Part shown: positions 38,801 through 50,617 of the stretch, piece by piece
How positions within the stretch are numbered: the stretch's first letter is position 1
Layout: the number at the start of each line of letters is the position of its first letter
Source of the DNA: Eimeria necatrix
Lineage: Eukaryota > Apicomplexa > Conoidasida > Eucoccidiorida > Eimeriidae
Length of the DNA: 64,000 bases
NCBI RefSeq assembly: GCF_000499385.1
Contig: NW_013651687.1
Span: 62,001-126,000, forward strand
Direction: 5' to 3'
Translations under genes and position numbers: made by a program
Notes under the pieces: generated by a model
Databases searched by the model: none
Told to the model about the DNA's origin: nothing
Seen by the model: only the letters and a program-made list of their open reading frames with translations

Positions 38801-41800
38801 AACCCTCAATTTTGGAACTTCGGACAACACGACTCGTCGTATGCAGCTAATGAGAGTGCATAATCCATCTCTTTTGATTGCATCGTACGGCTTCCGCTCC
38901 TCTGATCGCGCTTTAAGAGTCTTGGAGCCGCCTCAATTTTCAGATATTTGTGGAGGAACTGAGAAACAATTATCCACTAAAACACATCAAGATAGTTTTT
39001 CAGCAGCAGGCGCGGTAAGTACTTTCCTTTCACAAGACCTGAGCAACGGCGCTGCTGCATCAAGAGAGCCTTCTGCCAAAGAAGAGGACCCCACTTCGAA
39101 GAGGATATGCGGATCTGTGATTGTACCTGCGGAAGGAGGTCGTGAGATGCCGCTCTCTTTTCTGGCGCCTGAGGAGTGGAAGGGAGAAAACAATAGAACA
39201 TGGGACGATCTGCACCAGTACTTACCCCACATTGATTACGGCGGGACAGGTGTGTTGCTACCTGGAGAAACACGGACGTTCGCTGTTGTTCTAGATCCTG
39301 CCAAGCTGCGATGTGATGCGCATGCCTTACAATTAGCCACTGGCAAAGCTGTAGAACGTGAAGGAGTTCTGCGATTGCGGGTCCTTTTGGCAAGCCAAGC
39401 TGCGTACGAAGTGAAAATTCCCTGGGCGATCACTTTTGTGGAATGTCCGATTTCAATTCTGCCCTCTCCCACTTTAAAGTTTCCTGCCATACCACTTGGC
39501 CAGAGGTCAACGGCAACCCTAGAGCTAAAGCTTTCAGTCAGTTCACTTGCACCGGGGAGAGGAGAGATTGAGGGGGGTCAGAACCATGCAAGATTCCCTG
39601 AAACAACAAAGCAAGCCGCACAGTCAATGGCTATTTTGGTAGATGTCCAACAGCCACCGTCTAGACTAAGTTGCCTCAGCATCACGCCAACTCGAATCCT
39701 GATGGATTTTAAGAAACGTTGTGCCTCAATCTTCGTCTGCTTTACCCCCACAAACGAATACATGAAAATGCACCATTTCTGGCCAATCACTCCAGTTCAA
39801 GAAAAGGAAGATGATATTAAGAAATCACTCGTCACTTCAATTGTCATTGAAAGTACGAAACTTGCATCTGCAAAAAAAGTACAGTCCAATAAGGGGGGAG
39901 TGCGTGAAGAAAAGGCTCAAGTAGCATCGACTGCAGGGGCTGCTAAAGGCCGGGAAGGTGTAAAGAAGACAAGCAAGACCGAGGTTAACACACCTCCAGA
40001 CACAAAGAACACAATGGAGAAGAGCTTGACACATGGAGAGGCAAAGGCCAAGCAAAGTAGATTGAATTCAAGGCCTGTAATGAACAATGGAGACGAAGGC
40101 GACTCTTCAACAACACTTGCTGTGGAAGAATCCGCGGAGGGCGCAGGTAACGATGCACGTCCTGCAACTGCTACTTCAAATGCTGCTAATGCTGCAGAGA
40201 CGCTTTGCACCTTGGACAGAACATGTGGAAGAAACATAAGTGAGGTTCTGCTCGAGGTGGCCCGGGCTGGAGGCGCTCGGTGGACTAGCCTGGAAGAGGA
40301 TGGGGGTGGCGATCTCTTTGCTTTCGTAAACCCACGGGCATACCATCATGCTCGCTGGCTAATACCGCTTAAAATTTATCGTCTTACGGCTAAACAGGTC
40401 GACGCCTTTCTTTCTGGAGAGGAGCTTGTGTCTTCACAGCTCCCTATTAGCCCAACGGCGGAATCGTTCATTGAGGTGAGGTTCTCAAATACCGAGTTCG
40501 CCACCTTTTGTCACTGACACAGCAACATCCCATACTCCAACCATGCGGCTGGGTTTCCAGTTGTCGCTCCAGAGTTCTTGCTTTTAACACTGATCTCCGT
40601 AGGTTTGCACCTGCGCAACACCTGCACTCGTCGCCGCCTCGCCAGCTCAGGCTAACTTCGGCTCTGTAATGGTGGGACAACAAGTCTTCCAGCACGTATT
40701 TCTCACCTGTGCTCCCTTTGCACCGCCCTGTTACCATTCGTTCCAAGCTCTGCCACTGCCGCTAGGCAGCAGATTCAATCTCGTCAGCTCCTCCCGAGAG
40801 ATGGGCCCTGGACGACCGCTGCGCCTCACCATAGCTTTTCAGCCCAATGCCCCTAAGGCAAGTAAAAATTCATCCATTTAGCAATGTAATATATACATAC
40901 AGCGGATACTGGCTCTGCAGAACAAGCGATTCACAGCAGCGGGAGTGTGTGGGATTCTCGCTAAAATGACTTTGCTGCACCGTTTATACACAGCATTGCT
41001 TCTTACTACTTGATGTACTTGAAGTTGTGTTATGATGCCTTTTGTCTCCACAGAACTTCACAGCAGAACTCACGCTACAATCGGGACGCACCCGGATCAA
41101 AATCCCTTTGAGTGGAAAAGGCACCGAGCAAACAGTAGACGTGATTCCCTCCTTGGCAGCCTACGATATGGGTGCTGTGTTTTGCACTTCCCAAGGCAAG
41201 GGTAATCGCCTGCCAGGCAGTGACGCGATAAGCGACAGCGCAACTACCACAATCGCGCAGGACACGTTAATTGTTTCAGTACACTGCACAATGCGATTCC
41301 GCACTGAGTCCGAGCAACATTTCATTTGTACGACTTATTTCCTCCCCGTTTCATGCATGCATGCTTCGCATTTATGAAAATTGAGAAAAGCTTTGCAAAA
41401 CTTTGCAACATGCTTGCAGGAGCTGCCTGTTCTTCATCCACAAGTTACGTCGTGACTCTCAGAAACAAGACATCCACCCCACTCGCATTTACTATTCGGC
41501 CCAAGCAGACTCGGTACCCTCAGCTAGACTGTGGCAAAGCAGGCACAGGGCTGAATTGCTTCTCGTGCGAGCTAGAACATGGTGTACTCCTTGGGTCGAG
41601 CTCAGTGGACGTGGCATTCCATTTTAGGCCGCAGCTCCCAGGTAAAGTTTCCCCTTGTCTGTCGCGCCTAATCTAGCCTCCTTGAGTCATTATGAAGGCT
41701 TGGAACAACATGGCCGTGCATCAGAAGAGAACAGAAGCTAAGTACGTTTTCGTGATTTTCCTCCGTCTGCGCTATAGAGGGCTGGCTAAAAGGTGATTTT

Positions 41801-43007
41801 GAGCTTACATTTGCGATTGAGGGACAAGCTCCGAGAACATTAAGCTTTTTTGGCCTAGCGACAGCAAATCCGATGTATGTGGCCTTACCACTGCTAGGCG
41901 GCGGGTCGTTTTCCTCCCCTCGCGAATCTGGGACCTGCTCACTGCGCAGTGGGTACAATAGCCACAGCCACAGATGTGACTGCAGCGGCCGTGCTGAAGG
42001 TAGGAACTTTCGCGAGGCACTGCAGGACGGAAGCACCTGTCTAGCTTGCTGCATGGAGCTCCTTCCAAGGCTTTCTGCAGAGCGTAACCTTCTAGGCACC
42101 GACGACTGTGATGCTCCTTTGAATCGTGTGGCGGCCGATGAGGGAAATGCAGCCCTCAAAACAAGAAACCAGGTGCCTTCTAACCAACAGGTGCAACAAG
42201 CGAGCAGTGAATGCGGAGCTGATAAAAAGCGCCTTGAGTTCCAGCAGGCGCTTGAAGTACGATTCGGCCCTCCTTCCCTTGCCTCTGCTCGGAATTCAAC
42301 GGATCGCACAAGTTTCCCGCCAGCAGCTAGGCCCATTCACGACGGGTCCGACGAACACATAGGGAGTTTTCCTCCAAAAGCGTGCGAAGAAAGGCAGAAG
42401 GGGGAAACAGGAGGAACGCAGCAGGACAATGACATACTCGATGATGACGTCACGCGCACACTAGTGGTTGCTGGAGCGTGGGGTCCAGGTCGCCACGGTT
42501 TACCTCCCTATGCTGCTATCCGAGGTGAAGTTTGGGGGAGCTTTGAGTTCAGTGTAGACCCTTCACCCCACTCAAGATTGTTTACTTTCGAGCCCTCGAA
42601 GGGGACTGTCTACCATGGAAGCAAGCAAATGATTCGTGTTCTCTTTTCTCCTCAGAACCCGACACCCAGTGAGTTGCAGAGACCTGCAATTTTCTATGAT
42701 ACGATCACCTAAACAGAGTGTTTTGCGCTCAAGTCAGGCTGGGAAGCGTTTAAGAGTATAGGCTACGTGCGCTAGTAAACGATGTTCCGAGCTAGTTCAA
42801 TTCCCTCATAATATCTGCGTTCCTGCGTCTGCAGCAGAGGAACGCATCCGCAGTGTGTTGAGCCATATACCACCTGGAGCTCTGAAAACCCAAGAGGTGA
42901 CGGCTACGGCAAGGCTTTACTACCGCGGAGCCCCCGGAACATCATACTCACAGGGCCAAGAAGTGGCAATGATACGGTTGATAGCGCCTTTCTCTGGCGC
43001 ATTATGA
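35898..43007 (+). CDS. CFAP74-like cilia and flagella protein with ASH domains (5' end not found)
   Basis: CFAP74 is a central-pair-associated axoneme protein. The first recognised exon (from 35898) is a charged coiled coil, with IKKLRKQIAEQNRELQRQQR. The large exon from about 36.6 to 37.9 kb then carries the first ASH/MSP-like domain. Its marks are VHSGPSFRCCPAEVAFNGF, PGRISAGRSARLTVVFAP and LLSPTGPQSLPVIC, which fit my memory of the CFAP74 N-terminal ASH domain. More ASH-type strands follow: TLNFGTSDNTTRR near 38.8 kb, QANFGSVMVGQQVFQHVFL near 40.65 kb and EGQAPRTLSFFGLATANP near 41.8 kb. A last exon from about 42838 to the TGA at 43005-43007 ends the frame. The exons contain long Lys/Glu/Ala-rich linkers. 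In a coccidian, the likely site of action is the flagellum of the microgamete. CFAP65 or CFAP47 are alternatives. Confidence 0.75.
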
Positions 43008-43958
43008 TATAGAAGAAATTTAAACTAGTATTCACTCTGAAACAAATTTGTTATTAGTCGGATCAGTAGTTCGTCAAAAGTAGAGTGTCTTGCCCAAAGT
43101 ACGCCTTTCAGTCAGTCATTACTATGCGTACGCATTTGCCGATGTACTTTCTTTCTGTTGATTTTCGATGAGAATACCTAAAGGCGCAGAGGAACATTAG
43201 GGGCTTTATTGCGCTGAACGTACTGCTATCGCTGGTGCAACACGGTGTTGGGAACCTCGGTGCTTCATGCTGGTGGGGATAACCTGCCAGTATGCACCAA
43301 AAGGAATTTCGATATCTTTTTCTGGCATTTCCAAACGCTCTATTACGAATGAGTGTTTTCGTTTCTCGCCTTTGCCAAGCATGCAACATGCAGTTAGCCG
43401 TGTGCTCGTGCGTGGTCCGGAGAAGCGGTGACCTCGTAGGTCTTACTCCAAAAGAGACTCAAATTTGGAAAAATCAAGAACTTTCAACTAAGCATTGATA
43501 GTTCAAACAATATCACGCGCGAATTTTGTGTGTTAAGGTCGCTATCGAACGCGACAGAGAGCTCCCCTATTTCGGTGGTCTCAATTATTGAATAGGCTCT
43601 ACTGGGGTCAGAACAGTTATATTCTCTATGAAATCAGTTTCGATAGGCATCTGGCATTGTACTGCTTGTGCCGAGCTGCTGTACAGAAGGGACTACGTGG
43701 GGTTGTGTGGCGCGAGAGTGACGTGCACAGCGCGGTGGTACGCAGCTTACTGAGCCGGCACAGTTTGCTTCTTTCCAGCGAGCCACGAAGGCAGGGGACA
43801 GACCACTCATCAGCTGGAGTTCATAACACAGGATATACTTGAAAAGCTTGAATGCGTTGCGTGCCGCCCACTCCTCCAGCGCTCCCACACGTTGCGAGGC
43901 CAACGCGAACCGGCATGGATTGGCATCAGGAGAGGGGTAAGAGAGAAACTAAAAAAAT
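43008..43958. promoter_or_regulatory. Intergenic region upstream of the Argonaute gene
   Basis: About 950 bp separate the CFAP74-like stop from the Argonaute start on the same strand. Small plus frames at 43292-43498 and 43588-43842 show no resemblance to known proteins and no matching exon phase with the Argonaute N-terminus. The region probably holds the Argonaute promoter and 5' UTR. Confidence 0.5.
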
Positions 43959-46900
43959 ATGTCGGAGCGAGGTGAAGGAGGCACGAGGAGGGATCCACGG
44001 CCGGGTCGGCAAGGAAGCCCGAAAGAGGAACGTGGAGGTGGCCACAGGGGTCTGCAAAGAGAAGAGCGACGGCATGGAGAGAGCAGAAGAAGTTGGGGGC
44101 CATCGGAACAGCCCAGTAGATTACGGGAAGCGGACTACAGATGCACTCTAAGTGGGAGAGGCAGGGGATTTAGAGGAGGCCAAAGGCAGCAACGTTTGCC
44201 AGAGTATCTTGAACGTGCCCTCGAATCGACAAGGCAGAGAAAGGGCCAGGTGCTCTGCAATGCCTGGAGCATGCACCTAGAAAGTGACCTGAAGGCCTGG
44301 GGTTATCCCTTGAGCATAAAGGAAAGTGGGACTGGGAGACCGGTAGGTGCGCGTGACGCCTTTTTAACCTAAAGGAGAGTGGGACTTAAAGATTGGTAGG
44401 TGCACGTGACGCCAACCGAACTATCCATAGCGAATACTGCCAAATTCTTCTAGGCCAAGTTCGTTCCACTTACTCCAACACTATCTTGCGTCAACAGGTT
44501 GAGGAAAAGAAGGAGCGTAGAAAGGTTGTGGCTGAGCTACTCAAATCTCTAACGGGAACCCAGAAGCCGCTGGCCGGCGAGACACCGAGGAGGGTTGTGT
44601 CAAGAGGGGCTCAGCACTCGGAATTATTAAGGTGGATTATCGTCTACTCAGAACGCATAAGAGAGCTTATACTTGACGAACAAACACGTGAGGTTGCTGT
44701 ACGAGAAGGAGAAGCTGCATCGAAGGTATACAATGTTACCTTTGGGGAGGAACGGCAGGTGAGTCGAGCTTCATTAGGACTGCCTTGGGCTTAACTGCAC
44801 ACCGACTTTCTTCTCATTCCGTTAGCGTGAGAAAAATCAAGTCTTCGCACGTGATAATACATTGTAAATCCATGACAGTTCTATTCGTGTACCGTGGAGT
44901 ACAGACATTGATCAACTGTCACTGCATATATGCACCGGCCAGCTTTTTTGCATTCTGCTGCCGTATAACTGTGTTCGGTGATCAGTTGACGGGCCCTAAT
45001 TGGCGCTTCTACTTCGTTGCGGCCATGATGATTACGTTGGAGGCAGCGAATTTCCGAAGGGCTCTGGGCCAATCACAGTACATTAAACTAGATACGCGTA
45101 CTCTTAGAACTGATGCGCAGCTCTACGGCATTGATGCAACGCTGATTCAAAGTGAAAAGGGTAAGCTGTCCACAGTGGTAGTCTCAGTGCTTTTGCTTGG
45201 CTAGTCACTCTCTGCATATGGCTAAAACTTATCTCCATTGGAGAGAGCCGTATCACTGTTTCACAGTAAAGCAACATCGAACAACTTAACAGGTGCGCAA
45301 GCGCCCCTAGCGATACCAGCCAATAACTCCCTTCAATTTAGCCTCCGTGACTGATGATCCATATTCTGCACTTATCTCGTTGTTGCAGCTTGGCTTATTA
45401 AGGTGAACCGGCACGACCGCAAGCTTGAGCCTGGCCTCCTAGAAGATCGCCTGCGGGAGATGGACTATCAAACGGCCAGGATTAAGTACAGAAACCGTCT
45501 TTGCGTTGCAGTGCATAAAGGAAATATTTACAGAATTGTAGAAGTGACGGACACAACGGCCGACCGCGCGACCTTTGAAAAAGGAGGGGCCACGATTAGC
45601 GTAGCGCAGTACTTTAAAGATGTATACAACCAGAATGTTGATGGAAAACAGGTGGTGACAACAAAAGAAGCTCGCGGAGGTTCGAGACTATGTTACTTAC
45701 CTGCCAACCTTTTGAGAGTCATTGCACAAGCCCCGCAGGTGAGGTCGTACGCGCCCACCCTGTGACATTGCTTGCGAGCTGTGCCAACGGACCTCAAAAG
45801 AGCACCGGAATACTGACACTGACACACACACACGCCGAAATCCCTGTGAGCAGTGGTGACGCGAAAATGTAAAGCTGACGCCTGCGGCGCGACTGTTTTA
45901 GGCGATAGGAAGCTGCCGACCTATTATGAGGCCTAAGAGCGCTCAGGAGACCCTAATCGAGTGCACGGAGCTAATGAACAGCATCCTCCGCATGCCGGCA
46001 GTGAGAGAACAAATGGCGGAGCTAAAGTTGCGCATTGGTGATGATAGCGGGCTCCCAGTGGACATCCAGGAGAATGTACGTTGCAGCGCATGCCCTGCCA
46101 CGTGATTGGCAACCAATAGGGAGTTTAAAGAAATTATTCTGGGTGATTGTGCGCAAGAAGCTGTATTCGACACTTGAACATGTGTACTTTTGAGTAATAC
46201 GCAGATAACGAGTCTAAAAAGGCTCATAGAAAACTCTCCATCCTTTGGGGAGCCCAGGATCTCGTGGGGCGCCAAAGAAAAAGAACATCAACAAGACACA
46301 TACGTAGACCTATCCCCAGATTTCCGTGCCCGGCTTTGCAACAACCTCGTACGAAATTTCTGGAAGTGCCGACGAGACATCAGTCCCACTAGATGCAGGA
46401 TGAGGGGTATAACCACATGCCCACATGCACCAGCTACTCCTTGCAGGTTTCGATGGCTCCTCCACAGTGCAAAGCTAAATATTTATGTGAAATTTCTTTT
46501 GTCCTTCTCCTCAGGTTCTACGTCACAAAGTTCCCTTGAGTGGTCGCTGGATGCTGGTTGTCTGCACTGGGCGCAGGGAACACGGTAGTTCTAGAGCAGT
46601 AGAAACTATCAATAATACAATCGAACTCACACGCCAGAGGTGACTACCCTTTAATGAAGAAGATAACTGAAACTGTTCGCACTCCACTAAAAGTACCCTT
46701 AATTGCGAGACAAGCTGGGGACTGTGCGTGGTTCACCAAACAGCCATTTCGCGTGCAGCCGAACCCGAGAGCATCAAAAAGTGAACATTTTGCGTGATTT
46801 ATTTCCTGGATGTGATGCTCTGCGTAGCTGCAGCGCAATCGTCCGGCACCAAGCCTGGTGCATCCCAGGATAGATAATGAATAACAAAAACGGTGCACAG

Positions 46901-49900
46901 ATTAAAATGTGTTGGGCGTTTAGAATTCGCTACAAGAATCAACTGGTGGTTGACATGGAAGCTCCTGCCTGCTGCGAGCACTTTGTCAGAAGCGAGCAAG
47001 ACTGGAAGAAAGGAAGGGTAGAACGGACAAAGAGAAGTTTGCGAGAACTTTTTAGTGAAAACAGGCAGTATCTCCGGGGGGCCATTGTGTTGCTTGCATA
47101 TGACTCAGATGAGGTCAACAACAGAGTGCGAGTGGCTGCAAAACAAGTACGCGCCCCGAAAGGCCTTGCGGCACATTAGGTTTGTCTATCATCTCACAAT
47201 ACACGTAAGGTGCCCGTGCTACGTAACGAAAACAGGGCTACCTCTGGTATCTTGCTGGCCCCCTTGTGCGAATGTGCAGGTGTCACTTCAGTTAGACTTT
47301 CCTATACAATGCTGCAAGCTGCAGACTCTTCAGAGTTTTAAGAATAGACCTGACGATAAGTCGATGAATATGTGGTGGAACGTATACCTACAGTTCCAGA
47401 CGAAGATCACTGATGATTCAAATCATGCTGGAGTGCCTTGGGCTGCCGACCAGCTGCTAGCTCCGCTAAGTGAGGGAATCAAGAAGGTGAGTGTAGCTGC
47501 GTCATGTGCATGTGGTAAAATTACCCTTCTTCCTTGCATTCTGCAATTAGTCAGGTGAAGAACCGTGCTGAGTGGTTACCTGAGGAGCGTATGTGTGTAT
47601 AGTTTCAGGTTTCTGAAGTAGTAAGGGTGATCGGCATTGCAGTCAATTCATTCGGGTATGTATGGCATCGGCGCATATTTAGACCTTCAGCACATCATAC
47701 TTAAGCTAGGCTTCGAAGGTAACCCAGTGCCAGGCACTGAATTGCCTATCATTTCAGTGCATCTGAAGGCTGCACCAATGCATCTCTCTCCAGGCTGCTA
47801 GCCTTTACTCCGGAAAGTGCCTTTCGCTGCGAACGTTTCGTGTCTTCAGGCCACCGAACGCACGCTGCGGGGTTGTTGGCATTGTCGGCGGAACAAACAT
47901 CGAACATACTCAGTTTGTCAGCCACATTGGAGCGTCTTCGCCGCATAACTACCGTGCTGGAGTCATAAGGGACATGGCTAGGCATTTTAAACTTTTCTGG
48001 GAAAAACTGAACCTTAGGTTCGGCGATGGAAAGATTAGGCGTGCACCGGTTCATCTCCTTATATATAGATCGTCTCCCAGCGGCATTTCTCAGATAAGGG
48101 ACGTTCTGGCCCACGAAGTAGGAGCAATCAGAAGAGTTGTTGATGCTGACCTAGGGAAAATCGAATTTTCTCCAGAAACGTGTGAACTGACTGTAGAACA
48201 TGCAATGGCAGCCGCATTCCCGGATGCAGAGTTTGCAGTGACTGTGTCGGTGTGTTCGGGTTCTGCCATGCGGAGGTTTGCTGGCAAAGCGGAAGCACTG
48301 GGACAATATGCATTGCCGGAAGCTCAAACTCTGAGCTGTCCAAGAGCAATTCCCGATTCAGAAGGCCGATACATCCTTCGGTTTAAGCTTCCGGAGGATA
48401 TGGTGCCTCTCTACAGACCTTTAGGTTTCATAGTCGGCATCGTTACCTTCCCTGAACCACAAAAGTTCCAGGTATACACTCAACTCCAAGTGTTTGTACT
48501 ATGTGGTGACTATTATGGAACCGGTAGATTGCTGCTCATGCCACCTTCTGCTTTTGAAGAGGCATCAACATAAGCGCAAGCGCGACAGCTTTTTCTCAAA
48601 TTCCTTCTTTCTTTTTGATAGCAGAGCTGAACCTGAAAGCCTTTCTTCTAATTTTGCCCTCCTCAGTTTGAGCGAAGAGAAGATGAGGAAGGAATCACAC
48701 TACCGGAGGACCATCCTATTCTGGTATACGCTAGGGCGAATTCCAGGTGGATGATCAAGACGACGTTATTGTTTTCAGCATCGGCTGATGGCTCCAACGG
48801 TCAGCTTGAGAAATTCATCGAACGCAGTCTCTCCAAATATGTGACGCACAAACATGCGCGTTTTCCAAGCAGCCACAGTGAATGAAAGTGAGGAATGCAC
48901 GTGGAAGAAGAGGCAGCACCAAGCGCTGGCACCAGCTTCCAGTTACGACTGTAATGCAGAATTCGGAGCATCTATTGTCTCTGTGGATGGAGAGGTTGCT
49001 GCGGAAGTCAAAATCGTCGGTAGCGGGCTAAATCCCGGAGACATCATCTACTTAAAGAAAGCCACAGTGCATCAGATTTTTCAGGTACATTTGCTTGTAG
49101 TTGCAGTGCAAGCTCTACAAATAAAAGAGCAAATGCTGCATTTCCGTACCCGTATAAGCATCACACTGAAGTTTTCTAATCCTTCCCACGGTTTGCAGGG
49201 GTAACCGCCATAGCTCTAGATTCCCCTGTGCAGTCTGCGGAATGTGTCAGCGCGTTTTCATTAATGTTTTGGTAAACCCGCATCGCCCCGCCAACCCAAT
49301 CAAGTTCTTCATGAAGGGAAGAGAAGGGGTTCAAGGGCTCCCAGTCGGTTCATACATTGATAGGTTAGCCTCTCTCCAGCGTAGCCTTGATCAGGGGACT
49401 ACTGCATTGCCAGCATCTCTGCTATGCACGAAGGACTGCTCGAGAAGTGCACCACACTTTATGCCCTTGTTCTCCGTTGCTGCTGTGGTGCAGTGGACCT
49501 ATCACCCCGGTGCTTCCAAATACGGAAACCCTCGAAGAGAAGTTCCTCATTGGGACAGCTGATCCAACCCGAGGGTCTCCTTCTGCTTCCGAATTTCATA
49601 TTGTGCAAAGTAAGGATAAACTCTGTTTTCCCGCAGCTGACGTCGACAGGAGCCTGGAGAATCAAGAAGAACGATGCCTGGCAACTGCTAGAAGGGCTTA
49701 CTGGTAGCCAAACTTTTACTGTGTGAGGCCAAGTGGGGTGCTTGGCTTCCTTTCTGTGGGCTTTCAGACGAAAGTGATTGGTCAAAACAATACCTTGCTG
49801 TTCTTTCGTACAAGATGTGCCACATGTACTACAACTGGGCTGGTAAGAAGTTGGCGCAAGCAGTATTCCTGCCAAACAATAAGGCGAAAACACCCAAAGA

Positions 49901-50387
49901 TGAATGCTAAGATGATTTACTAGCATCCTAAACTGCAACTCATGCTGCTATTATCTTGCAATGCGTTGCTTCTCTGAAAGTAATGGCTTAAATTTTCGTC
50001 GATCCTGCCCACTTTTGTGCGTAAGGGACTGTCAAACACCCACACCTTCTTCAGATGGCTTTGGCAATCGTACGCCAGCATCAAATTTACGTAGCTTCGG
50101 AAAGTGGATTCGGTCTTGAGTCAGAATTTGCGCTTGAAGAAAAGTTGGAAGCGAAACCAGTCGCAGATGCGTCGGAGTCTCCAGAAGAAGGCGAAGAGCA
50201 GCAACTCCGGCAGCGTGTACAGAGGCGGAAGCAGGAAGTGGGTTATGCTGCTGTGGGGCTTCATCATGCACACAGAGAGGCACTAGAAGCTGAAGAACGA
50301 GATGCAGGCCTTGAAAATCTGAAGGAGCTCAAAGCGAATCTGGAGAACAAGCAGAGTCGCCTCATGACCACGGCATTTATGCTCTAG
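43959..50387 (+). CDS. Argonaute with degenerate PIWI catalytic site
   Basis: Argonautes bind small RNAs and repress targets. Exons that join in phase are 43959-44342, 44498-44758, 44986-45160, 45389-45738, 45902-46075, from 46205, 46515-46639, 46924-47146, 47280-47486, 47609-47655 and 47850-48471. Further pieces lie at 48.67-49.09, 49.23-49.62, 49768-49842 and 50026-50387. In order they give an Arg/Gly-rich tail (GRGRGFRGG), the N domain (CNAWSMHLESDLKAW, EEKKERRKVVAELL), PAZ (about residues 274-390, with GNIYRIVEV and SVAQYFKDVYN), MID (PIQCCKLQTLQSF) and PIWI. PIWI keeps the fold marks VVGIVGGTNIEHTQF, HLLIYRSSPSG, SEFHIVQNESDW, SYKMCHMYYNWAG and a final MTTAFML. The catalytic Asp positions are Ala (GIAVNSFGPP) and Ser (YRSS), and the third position is Glu. 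Insertions sit inside PIWI and before the C-terminus. Confidence 0.92.
44317..44413 (+). repeat. Tandem 53-bp duplication spanning the exon 1 donor site of Argonaute
   Basis: Two adjacent copies (44317-44360 and 44370-44413, offset 53 bp) share TAAAGGARAGTGGGACT, then GGTAGGTGC, then CGTGACGCC with few changes. The first copy contains the in-phase donor GTAGGT used after codon 128. The second copy repeats the same donor-like sequence within the intron. Confidence 0.85.
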
Positions 50388-50617
50388 CAACGCAGAGCTG
50401 CACGCCCGCCAATTTACCCGTTAAACAGCAAGAGTTTCAGCCGCTTGCGTGCTTTTTTGGAGATGGGAGACCTGCGAGCATGCTATATACTAGATGCAAT
50501 CACATGGAGTTCATAATACACTGCAGCTTTTTCACTTGTTAACCCCATGATTGAGTTCTAGGTAACCCTTTCTTTCTGTATAAAACGCCGGATTGCTGCG
50601 CGTTTTCTACAATGTAC

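Noticed and set aside
47757..47950. Alternative frame after Argonaute exon 10, opened by the acceptor at 47757
   Set aside because: It is open for about 60 codons and phase-compatible, but ends in a stop. The acceptor at 47849 restores the conserved PIWI frame (VVGIVGGTN) instead.
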